NCBI GenBank assembly: GCA_949128115.1
Contig: OX421963.1
Coordinates: forward strand, 89,475,602-89,539,601
From: Anaspis maculata
Lineage: Eukaryota; Arthropoda; Insecta; Coleoptera; Scraptiidae
DNA length: 64,000 bases
Reading direction: 5' to 3'
Shown here piece after piece: positions 1 through 10,900 of this stretch; within the stretch, counting starts at the first letter, position 1, and every line of letters starts with the position of its first letter. The position numbers were made by a program, and so were the translations under genes. The notes under the pieces were generated by a model, which saw nothing but the letters and a program-made list of their open reading frames with translations, was not told where the DNA came from and did no database searches.

Positions 1-376
1 TAGATTTAGTGGAACCTCTTCCAAAATCAAGAAAAGGGCACAAATACATCTTGGCTGATGCCGATATCTTCTCTAAGTTTGTTTCGACTTTCCCTCTACG
101 AAAAGCCACAGCTACAACGATCGTCAAACATCTGGAGGATGACGTCATTTTGTTGTTTGGAGCGTCCTCAACTTCACTTTGTGGCGACGGTCAATCACAG
201 ATGGATCGCCTTTCTAAGAAGTATAGTATCGCTATGAAATTAACTGCTTACTACCACCCACAGGCCAACCCAGCAGAAAGAGTGAATCGAGTTGTTGAGA
301 TCATGCTATTGTGTACGTGAAGGAGAAAAAGAGAAGATGAAAATTTCAACCAGGTATCACTCGAATTACTAAAGCT
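1..376 (+). pseudogene. Ty3/gypsy integrase core fragment
   Basis: The frame is open from the left edge (first full codon at base 3) to a stop near base 320. It reads like the catalytic core of a gypsy-type retrotransposon integrase: a PLPKSRKGHKYIL opening, an Asp-Ile-Phe-Ser-Lys-Phe block that would hold the first acidic residue, a Gly-Asp-Gly segment at the expected second one, and YYHPQANPAERVNRV around the final Glu. The stretch between the second Asp and the Glu is shorter than usual in the family, so an internal deletion is likely. The frame stops soon after the Glu block. No zinc-binding N-terminus or C-terminal domain is visible. It is a relic; the rest of the element may lie left of the window. 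Confidence 0.8.
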
Positions 377-563
377 GTCAATCACAGATGGATCGCCTTT
401 CTAAGAAGTATAGTATCGCTATGAAATTGACTGCTAACCACCACCCACAGGCCAACCCAGCAGGAAGAGTAAATCGAGTTGTTAAGATCATGCTATTGTG
501 TACGTGAAGGAGAAAAAGAGAAGATGAAAATTTCAACCAGGTATCACTCGAATTACTAAAGCT
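190..563 (+). repeat. 187-bp tandem duplication inside the integrase relic
   Basis: Bases 190-376 are repeated almost exactly at 377-563. Both units run from GTCAATCACAG to the same ACTAAAGCT end, at an offset of 187 bases. A few substitutions separate them (for example ACTACC versus ACCACC), so the duplication is not brand new. It repeats the last part of the integrase core. Confidence 0.9.
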
Positions 564-996
564 GTTGGATGTACTATGTAGCAGCATTTTGTGACAATTC
601 ATTTTGTAAAAGGCAGTGTTTTGGTAGAAGGCTTGTATTTGTCTTCCCCTTTCTATCACCCTATTCCCAATCTTTTCGATTGGGCGCTTGAGTCATATTT
701 CCTCATTTCGAGCGATCCTGCTGTTTAGCGAGGTGTTTGAGGCTAAGTATTGCCGGGTTTTTTTGTGAATAATAATCTGCAACCTGATGCAGATCTACGA
801 CTACAAAATACCTGGTCCGCCAGCTTCTCCGAGCGTATACCTAAGCTAAGCTTTTAGGAATAAAACTAGTCCAAGTCGCGTTCTTGATGAAGTTTACATT
901 CGACAAAACAAATAGGTATCTACAAATTTACTTACATTCTGCTAACTTGCTTTAAAACCTTCCAGAAATATTCCATTTAATTCAATCCGCACTCAC
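564..996. other. No gene seen
   Basis: Non-coding sequence between the gypsy relic and the small - strand exon. No convincing exon, RNA gene or inverted repeat was found. It would be the first intron segment downstream of the 997-1132 exon if that exon is real. Confidence 0.4.
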
Positions 997-1132
997 CGCA
1001 TTGTTGTTGTGTGTTACCACAACTTCTTCGGTCTTTTCATCTTCCACCGGGACATTGTTACCCAATTTACAGCCGCAGGTTCCCATCAGTCTTTTTGAAT
1101 TTCATTCAAGTCTTTCGCAGCAATTCCGATCT
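997..1132 (-). CDS. Candidate first coding exon of an unidentified small Cys-containing protein
   Basis: On the - strand a pyrimidine-rich acceptor ending TTTTTTATAG precedes base 1132. A 46-base untranslated stretch follows, then ATG at 1086 in a fair context (CTGATGG), 30 codons and a good donor GTGAGT at 996. The peptide starts Met-Gly-Thr-Cys-Gly-Cys-Lys, then has an acidic/valine stretch (EDEKTEEVVV) and a His-Asn-Asn-Asn run ending in Ala. Gly2 with Cys4 and Cys6 would suit N-myristoylation and palmitoylation, hence a membrane-anchored protein; that is inference. Without splicing, the frame stops after 34 codons. The next exon was not found and may lie beyond the left edge or past the gypsy relic. 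The family was not recognised. The gene would lie head-to-head with the GST. Confidence 0.5.
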
Positions 1133-1797
1133 CTATAAAAAATAATTGTATTTGTTATTATGATTCAGCTCAGAATAACTTTCGCATCATGTGGTTACTC
1201 ACCTAGTTAACAAAGGTATTAGTAACTATCTGCATCAGCATTATTTTTATTCACCAAAACCGGTGCTTGAACTGGAACTTTCCTTTTTTTTCAATTATTG
1301 AAAATATCTTGTATCTTGTGTGTGTATTCAATGAAATCACAAACACCAGTTTCATATTGAGGGGAAAATATAGGTACTAGATAACAATGATAAAACGAAT
1401 TCGAGTACCTGTGAGATAAAGAAAAAAATAGCATGAAATTAGCTTATCCAATACTTGATACGCCCTACTTTTTCCCAGATTTTTATCAGATGCATGGGTA
1501 TCTTATTTTGATCTAAATGATTGCAAAAATATACGGTGGAGTCGTTTTTCCAAAAAAGCCTGTATTTTGAAAACAAATCAACATACGACACGCCTGTATG
1601 TAGCGGGAATTGATACCTAGAAAGTAGAGAGGGAATACCTGAATGTATGAATGAATGCGGATTATTTAATCTTCTGCAATCGTACCAGCTGGTTGTGAAC
1701 TTACCACATCTAGTTATGTAACAGTATTCACCTTAATCTAATCTAACATTGTTGGTAAACGGTGGAAAACTGAAATTTTTGAGCATTCGAATCCAAA
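1133..1797. other. Region upstream of the GST start codon
   Basis: AT-rich non-coding sequence between the small - strand exon and the GST ATG. It probably holds the GST 5' untranslated sequence and part of a 5' intron, but no start site or splice acceptor could be fixed. No repeat was recognised. Confidence 0.35.
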
Positions 1798-1930
1798 ATG
1801 CCGGAGTATAAACTCACGTATTTCGACATTGATGGCGTAGCAGAGCCCATCAGGTTCTTGCTCAGCTATGGTGGAATTGACTTTGAAGATGTGCGTTTGA
1901 GCAAGGACGAGTGGGCCAAAATCAAATCAA
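1798..1930 (+). CDS. GstS1: GST sigma, coding exon 1
   Basis: Codes for residues 1-44 plus one base, including the catalytic Tyr8 and the first beta-alpha unit. The donor is GTAAGT at 1931. The frame read past the donor (to 1980) is intron and should not be counted. Confidence 0.93.
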
Positions 1931-4900
1931 GTAAGTACTGTTTTCCATGTAAACCACGTTTGGAGTGCTGTAAGCACTGATGAGTACCTATGTCAAGACG
2001 AAACCCCATGACAAGATAATCTTTTTTTACTACAATATACAGGGTGTTTCATGACTTATACGACATAGCTTAAGGATAGATCCAGTTTTTTAAGGCGGAT
2101 CCGGATCTGGCTTCGAAATTTTTCTAAGATCCTGCGTTTCAAAGTTACAGGGTGAGTTATGTATTTTGGTCAAAACTTTGATAGGTCATAACTTTGGAGC
2201 AAATAAATGGAATCGAATGAAATTTGACAGAAAATGTCTCTTACCACGAACAATCACAATGACCAACAAGGCATGAAAAAATCCAGGGCCGGACTAAAAA
2301 AAATGGCCCCCATCAATTCTTAGGGCAAAAAAGCCATTTTCGCATCGGATTCCTAAAAAAATGCCATTGTATTTGGAAAGTTGAGAAAAAATGCTACAGA
2401 ATCAGCTATCCAATACGAACGGCACACCTCAGAAGGTTTAGTAAAAAAATAAAATAAAAAAAATTGCAAATTTTGATAGCGATATTTCCTGAATGATTTG
2501 AGATAATTCATCGCAATTACTACTTTTCAAACAGGAAACGAGCAACATTTGGAAAAAAAATGAAAACTCCTAACAATAGGTGATAAATACATTACATGTT
2601 ATTAACAAATGGTTTTCAAAATACCCTCCCCCAACTTCGACGCATTTTCCACATCTCGTCACTAAATGTCTAGTGGCTTTTCGAATGGTTAGTGTATTGT
2701 TCCGCGTTTCATTAGCAGCTGCAATGATCTTTTCTCTACAATCCTTCCTGGTATTTATTTCCGTCTTGTAGACCTCTAGATCTTTCATGCGGCCCCATAC
2801 TTAGTAATCTAGGACTGTGAGATCAGGACATCTGGGAGCCAGGAATGAGGACCCCCGCGACCAATCCAGCCTTGGGGGTATTCTGCGTACAAGTGTTCTC
2901 TGACGTTTAATGAAGAATGAGGCGGTGCCCCATTTTGTTGAAAAGAGGCAAAACATTTTGGAGGAAGTTTAGATAGCCTTCCCCCGTCAGCCGTTCCTCA
3001 AATAAATGTAGCCCAATTAAAGTGTCGTCAACCACTTTGCACCACAAATTCAGTGAAAACCTCCGCTGAGAGTTCTTTTGTACCGTGGCATGAGGGTTTT
3101 CGTGTGCCCATAAGTGGGAATTTTTCTGTTTCAGTTTTGAAGGTTCTCTTAATTTTTTTTGTTTCTCCTCGGTTCCGTTTTGCCACCCGCGTTGTGCGAG
3201 GGCGATTTTGGACTTCTCATTATTGTTATTGTGTATCACTCCATTTTTCAACCCACAACCTACCCTACCGTGACGCGCTGGACATTAGCGGACCATGCAC
3301 AGAGAGCGCTCTCTCCATCTCACGGCGCTGGACGTCACAAGGTAGGTTCTTTTTCATTTTTTACTTCAATACCCAAGACAGTGCATCCCAGCTAAAACAT
3401 CTCGGCGTGATTTTCTCAGAAACCGTTCAACCAATACAATTCCTCTTTTTTTTGTGGAAATAAGCCCTAAATCTAAGCTCAATTAGAGAGGTGCCGGTGT
3501 CTGCAGCTGCTCTACTTCCCAAAATATGGCAATTTGAACAGACCCCGAAACAACAGGCACATAATTGTGGAGATTTATGATTAGCAAGAAGAACAATTCT
3601 ACATCAGAATGCAATTGGAGCACTTTCTTAATTTTCCATCAAACGCCAGAGAATACTTGGTTGCAGAATACCCCCATCGCTGGATTGGTCGCGGGGGTCC
3701 TCATTCCTGGCTCCCAGATCTCCTGATCTCACAGTCCTAGATTACTATGTATGGGGCCGCATGAAAGATCTAGAGGTCTACAAGACGGAAATGAATACCA
3801 GGAAGGATTGTAGAGAAAAGATCATTGCAGCTGCTAATGAAACGCGGAACAATACACCAACCATTCGAAAAGCCACTAGACATTTAGTGACGAGAAGTGG
3901 AAAATGCGTCGAAGTTGGGGGAGGGTATTTTGAAAACCATTTGTTAATAACATGTAATGTATTTATCACCTATTGTTGGGAGTTTTGATTTTTTTTCAAA
4001 TGTTGCTCGTTTCCTGTTTGAAAAGTAGTAATTGCGATGAATTATCTCAAATCATTCAGGAAATATCGCTATTAAAATTTGCAATTTTTTTTTATTTTAT
4101 TTTTTTACTAAACCTACTGAGGTGTGCCGTTCGTATTGGATAGCTGATTCTGTAGCATTTTTTCTCAACTTTCCAAATACAATGGCATTTTTTTAGGAAT
4201 CCGATGCGAAAATGGCTTTTTTGCCCCAAGAATTGATGGGGGCCATTTTTTTTAGTCCAGCCCTGGATTTTTTCATGCCTTGTTGGTCATTGTGATTGTT
4301 CGTGGTAAGAGACATTTCCTGTCAAATTTCATTCGATTCCATTCATTGGCTCCAAAGTTATGATCTATCAAAGTTTTGACCAAAATACATAAATCACCCT
4401 GTAACTTTGAAACGCAGGATCTTAGAAAAATTTCGAAGCCAGATCTGGATCCGCCTCAAAAAACTGGATCTATCCTTAAGCTATGTCGTATAAGTCATGA
4501 AACACCCTGTATTTCCTTGACAATAAAATCACAATCAGTTTTTCAACCCAGAATTGCATCTATTTATACACGTGTGTTTCGACTTGATTAAGACTCATCA
4601 TGGATCACGTTATCGTATAAAGCCGTTAACGGTGCTAACAGACGATTACTGTTTTTTTTTTCTATTTCCATATATTTTTCTTCTATTTTCATGTACTGTG
4701 TTTCAGCAACACCTTTCGGGAAGTTGCCAACTTTGGAGCATGATGGGAAAACGGCGCACCAGAGCGTGGCAATTTCCAGATACGTGGCGAAAAAGGTGAA
4801 GCTGACCGGAAAAAACGACTGGGACGATTTACAGATCGACGCGGTCGTCGAAACAATCTACGAAGTGCGTATGCGAATGGCACAGTACCATTACGCACCC

Positions 4901-7900
4901 AATGACCAGGTCAAAAAGTCTCTGGAGAAAAACTTGTACGAAGTAACAATTCCGTACAGTTTTGAACGCTTGGAAACCTGGGCCAAAGCCAACAATGGGT
5001 ATTTAGCCGTCGGTTATGTAAGTTCTTATTTACGATTCTATCTTAATGATAGGTAGGTACCTATTATCTTCTCTTACTCATCACTTATTCTTATGATGGC
5101 GCTTTTGTTTATATCTGCAAAATGATTCATGAAAGATAATAAGACGTAATATTCCGTTTTTAGACCTCATCAACAAGTCTTTTTGTTATACAGCCTTGGA
5201 TTTTTTTTTAAATCAACTGTATCAAATTACTCTCAAAAAGTTTATACCTACCTAAATTAATGAGGAGCGCAATTCTGTACTTGGCCTACCGACAACTATC
5301 GGATCGGTAGCTAGGGTGAGAACCAATCAAATTCGCTCCTGCCTAGCTACCGACACCGACAAGTGTCGGTAGGAGAGTACAGAATCGCGGCCCAGATTCA
5401 TTAGATAGTAATAAGCTGTGGTAAAGATGTGTTGTATTGGTATGAATGGTACGATGCTAACGTGAGTGAAAATTTTCGAAATTACGTAGCGAAAATAGAA
5501 AAACATTTGTTTCCTTCGGAGTGAAGATCTGATGCGGCCAATAAGGGAGATTGCCTTTACTGGTTGGTGGCTCTTCGCTGATACTGTTAGGTTGATGGTG
5601 GCGGCCACTCAGTACTAAAGAAAATGGAATGAAAATGCCGACTGTCCAGTGATGCCGTCATCTTCTGATGCTCATCACTTGATGGCGAGTACTACCTACT
5701 CTAGTTTATACTGAAACAGCAAGCAGATACGATGGAAATAATACAGGGGTAATGCACAAATTTCTTGTCGAGAAAATCTTCCGGCACAGTGCACGCGTAT
5801 CTCGCCTCGTGCAGTCAACTCAATGAATAAATGTTCATTTAAGAAAGTTTTTTCAACTTCTGTGGGACCACTGGTCATTTTCCTTCCATTTTCTTGAGGA
5901 GTGAGCAGCCGCCAACGGCCTCAAGCTCAAAATTTCTATTTCCGCTACTTTAGTCTGAAAAATGTTCACTTACGCGTACATCACTTTGGGATGACGGTGA
6001 CAACTGTCACATTATACATGGCACTTCTAAACAACTAGCTGTCAAGACATTATAGTACCATTCGTATCAACACAGCACATTTGTTCTGTTGCTTATTCGT
6101 TCGAGAAAAGCCGTAAAACTGATCACAGCTGTTGAAAAAATGTGTTGTGTTGGTACGAATGTTATGATGCGAACTTGATGTTAACGTTTTGACAACTAGT
6201 TTGTGTTATGCATATTGTGACAAGTCGTCATCGTCATCGTCATCGCGACGAGATGTACGCTAAGTGAAAATTTTCGGGGTTACGTAGCGAAAATAGGAAA
6301 ATGTGGATTTCCGTCAGTGAAAATTTGATGCGGCCGATACGGGACCTTGTCTTTACTGATTGGTGGCTCTTCGCTTATACTGTTAGGTTGATGGCAGCCA
6401 CTCAGTGCTAAAGAAAATGGAATGAAAGTACCTGCTGTTCGGTGGCCCCATTTTGTGATGTTCATCACTGAGTAGTGAGTACTACCTACTCTAGTTTATA
6501 CTAAAACAGCTAGCGGATATAGAGAAGAAGATACATAGAGGACATGAACCAGTTTTCTTATGAGGAACTCTTCCGACACAGTGCACTCACACGCGTATCT
6601 CGCCTCGTGCAGTCAAGTCCATAAATTAATGTCCAACTAAGGAAGTTTTTCCAACTTCACTAGAGCCACCGAGGGGCGAACCGCTGAGGAAGTTTGGTGT
6701 ACAAATGCTCAGAAGTTCGTGGAAGTCCGTGGAAGTCAATGGAAGTCTTTTGGAAGTGCGAGGAAGTTGGTGGAAGTTAGTGGAAGTCAGAGGAAGTTCG
6801 TGGAAGTCAGTGGAAGTCAATGGAAGTCTTTCGGAAGTGCGTGGAAGTTACTGGAAGTTAGTGGAAGTCTTTGGAGAACTGGGCATGCGCGGCTATGTTA
6901 TTTTGCACACTGTTGACCTCGTTGTTGACAATAATCAACATTTGGTGTACAACAATAAGTACTTGAGTGTAACTGCAAATATAAGCACCAGCGGCTGGCG
7001 CATGTAAAGAAAAATATTGTAGAATATTGTACGCTGAAGAGTGCCGAGCTCGGTGCCAAGCCATGCAAACTCCAGTGATTTTGTTTCCCGATTACGGCAC
7101 ATCTTTCTCGGTAAAAACAGCCTGAACACATAGGTAGGAAGATAGGTAGATAGTACATGAAAAATATTTAGGTGTCGTGAAAAAACCGAATGTTCACAAC
7201 AAATGTTCAAAATGATTGCCGTTGTTCTCAAGGCAATAATAAAGTCTGTTCTCGAACTCTTGTCGAACATTTTCGAAGATTTCTCTTGAAAGCGCGCGAC
7301 ATTCTTCAGTAATTCTACGCTGCAGTTCTTCAATCGACTTCGGCTGAATTTTAAACTCATTTCAGAAAAAAAAAGTTACTCCTGCAAAATTTTGATAGAG
7401 GCTTCATTTTCGATACATTTGGGTTTAATTGGAACTTAGGAAAACATCTCGAAATCACCACTTTTCAAGGCCTAAAAATTAGAAATCAAGAAAACTCATG
7501 ATTCTTCAACTGAAAAGTTGAATAGATTCTTTAAGTCGATAAACCACAATTTTTTTTGCTCAGAAACAAGGAGCTTTCAGAAAAAAAAAACAAATTGGGC
7601 TCTGGAAAGTGGCGATTTCGAGATGTTTTCAAAAGTTTCAAACCCAAATATCTCGACAATGAAGCCTTTGATCAAAATTTTGCTTGAGGAATTTTTTTTC
7701 TCTAAATTGAGAGTGGAATAAAAAATAAGAATAATTTAGAAAAATAACCAGTGGGGTAAAAAATAGGGGGTAAAAAATAGAAACACCCCCCCATTATCCA
7801 CGCCTGACCTTTTTTTTTGCAACACGTTATATTGTTCGATAGAAACCTATTTCAATGAACTTTGGTTCAAATTTGAACAAAATCGGTCACACCATTCAAA

Positions 7901-10900
7901 AGTTATGTGAAAAAATCGATTTTAAAAATTCAACTTGAACTTGAACCCTGTAACTTTTCAACAGAGCATTTTAGGACATCGAAGTTTTTTTTTCTAGTCC
8001 ATTTTTGATGGGGAGTCTCCCCTAAAAGTTTGTAACCATAATTGCGAAACACTCTGTATACAGGTGTGCCGAAATTGATGCAACAAAATGCACAAAAAGA
8101 TAAAAGATTGAAAAAATAATGGGACTTTCTGAATAAACATACCCTCATAATAGCTATTTACGATACAAGAAGCGAGTATGGGGCAACCCCGCTCACAAAA
8201 TAAAATACTTTTAACGCGTGTATCGTACAAGATGTTATCTACACTGGTCTTTGAAATGTTTGGTAAATAATGTCAGAATTTATTGAAAATATGACAGGAA
8301 CGCGCAGGATCATCACTTTCAGCACGTCGGTCGCCCATGACGACGTGTTAAAAGTGACGGGTATTATTTACCGCTTGTAGATAAACGTATATTATCCGAA
8401 ACTGAGAGGTAAAGTGTCCATTACAAGCGTCTTTTGACGCAGGAAAGTGAGATTTTCCTGCGTCAAAAGCGTTTTGTTTGCTGGAAACTGTTGGAAACCG
8501 GACCCAGCAACGTGATGTTTGCCAAATTGTGCCAGAATAATTTCTTTCTTCGTGGTTTATTGAGGTAGTTTCGGGTAAAACGTTATACATAATACGCCAG
8601 GAAAGTGTCTTTACAGGGCACGTGGACTTCTAGGCCTCGCTTACGCTCGTCCTTGAATATGCCTACTATCCCTGTGAAGATTCACTTTCCTGCCTCATTA
8701 TGTAAATAACTATTACGGTTAACGGAGATACAGGCCTTCAAAGTTGTTTTTTTGAAATCAGATATTTCTTTGAATAACTTCTGGACCGTTCAACCGATTT
8801 TATTCAAATTTAAACCAAACTTTACTGAAACAGGTCTCTATTGAAGAATTGAGACTTATTTCATCAAACACTTTCAAGGGCGAAGATAATAGAAGGTACC
8901 CTCCCCCTTTTCCCCTATTTTTTACTTCCTGAATATTTTCAGAAATGGTTCCAAGTTTTGAAATTTTGTTCATTGCTGAAAGTTGCACCATTTTTGAGAT
9001 ATTTGAGTTTGAAACTTCGGAAAACATCTCGGAATCGCCACTTTCAAAGGCCTTAAAAATTAAAATTCAAGAAAACTCATGATTCTTCAACTGAAATACA
9101 TTTTTCTAGGTGTTTCAAGTTGATGTACCACCATTTTTTGACGAGAAACATGAAGTTTTTCAGAAAATAAAATTTGGGCCCTGGAAAAATACATGGCGAT
9201 TTTGAGATGTTTTCCAAAGTTTTCAAACCCAAATACCTCGAAAATGAAGCGCCGAATCGAAATTTTGCACAAGTAACTTTTTTCTCTAAATTAAACGTCC
9301 AATTTAAAAATTGGAACCATTTCCAAAAATATTGAAGAAGGTAAAAAAAAGGAGGGAAAAGGGAGAGGGAAGCTCCTATTATCTTCGCCCCTAAAAATGT
9401 TTGATGAGATGCGTTACTACTGCTCAGCAAAGACTTGTTTTAGTAAACTTTGGTTCAAATTGGAATAAAATCGGTTCGACGGTTCAAAAGTTATGCAAAA
9501 AACTGTTCTAAAAAAAAACTTTGGAGGCCTGTACCTATCTCCGTTATTAGACGCTTGCGAGGGTATGTTTATCAAGAAAGTCCCCTTATTTTTCAATTTC
9601 CTATGTTTCTTCGAAGTTTGTTGCAATAATTTCGAAACTTGAGTACTTCATTCTTATCGTACCTACCTACTACATACTCAAGTATCATTTCCACAGTCCA
9701 AGGAAGATGAAGTGTGAACAAGTATGAGCAAGTAAATTCCTCAAGTTGGCGTGGATTCCTTGGATTTTGCTTTTTCAAGTAGCTCATCGCACGACCTGAC
9801 TCCACTTACTTAATAAGGAATGTTCTCATTGCTCACATTTCATAAGTCTTTGAAAATTGAGAAAATTTGTAAAAAAGGAAGTTCGCGGAAGTGCGTAGAA
9901 GTTCATGGAAGTCTTGGAAGTTCGTGGAAGTCAGTGGAAGTCTTCTGGAAGTTAGTGGAAGTTGGTGGAAGTCAGCGGAAGTCAGTGGAAGTTGGTGGAA
10001 GTCAGTGGAAGTTAGTGGAAGTCAATGCAAATGGAAGTTTTGGTGTACAAAATTCTTCCTGCGGTTCGCCCCTCGAGAGCCACTGAGCAGTGATGGGCAT
10101 TTTTATTCCATTTTCTTTAGTACTGAGTGGCCGCCACTGACCCAACAGGGTTAGTAAAGAGCCACCAACCAGTACAGACAAGCTCACAATTTCTACTTGT
10201 GTGGATGTGTGGATGTGGATGCCCTTGTGGGTGCTGTGTCTGGGTTTTGCTATGCGTTGCGTAACATTGCGCGCTTTGTGAGTGTTGCTGCGGCCAGGAC
10301 AGCTTATCACTCCTATGTTGCGTCGCGGTTCAGATACGGGATAATGTTTTGGGGAGGCTCAGCTGCGGTGTCCAGGGTTTTCCGGTTGCAGAAGAGGTGT
10401 TTGCGATATATTCTCGGTCTGAGGGCCACAGACAGTTGCCGGGAGCACTTTGTTGACAGTGGAATTCTAACTTTGACCTGTGTCTATCTGTATGAGTCGA
10501 TCATTTTTGTCAAAACGAACGGAGACCTTTTCAGTGGCTGTGACAGGTGCCACAGTCATGACACGCGTTTTAGGGAGGACCTACTCACTCAGAGGATGAA
10601 TTTCTCATTTCTTCAAAAAAACATTACTCACATGATAGTCAGGGTGTACAATGGCATACCACAAGAAATTAGAAATCAAAAATTGCATGTTCTGAAAAAA
10701 ACACTGAAACAAATGCTAGTCAGAAAGGCCTATTATACCTTAAATGAGTACTTCGAAGATCGGAATATAAAGACCTTAGCTCACTGGTCGTGATTATTGT
10801 GAATCCATGTTTTTTTATTGACTGTTGTACTTATGTTCATTTGTGTCAAATTGTTAGATACTACTTGTTACTTGTATATATTTTATTTATTTGTTAGTTA

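Larger units (their letters stand above)
2040..4509. mobile_element. 2.5-kb foldback element with mariner-type transposase remnants
   Basis: The ends are CAGGGTGTTTCATGAC and its complement, each next to TA (2038-2039 and 4510-4511). The arms (about 2040-2910 and 3640-4509) match as inverted copies over roughly 870 bases. Both carry the 3' end of a DDE-type transposase: PDLTVLDYYVWGRMKDLE followed by a tail ending GGGYFENHL. The left copy (- strand) extends further upstream, through a VDDTLIGLHLFEERLTGE-like block (about 2907-3110). The left copy has a stop in the YYVWG block, and both copies share a frame break just before PDLT, so neither codes for an enzyme. A second CAGGGTG-like motif lies about 115 bases inside each end. 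The layout is two partial elements head-to-head rather than one complete transposon. It lies in GST intron 1. Confidence 0.85.

Noticed and set aside
5327..5608. A 93-residue - strand frame
   Set aside because: It lies in the dispersed family R. The related copies do not keep the frame.
6705..7007. Reading frames rich in WKSVEVNGS-like repeats
   Set aside because: They are translations of the 10-bp minisatellite and have no start context or splice signals. The same holds at 9820-10154.
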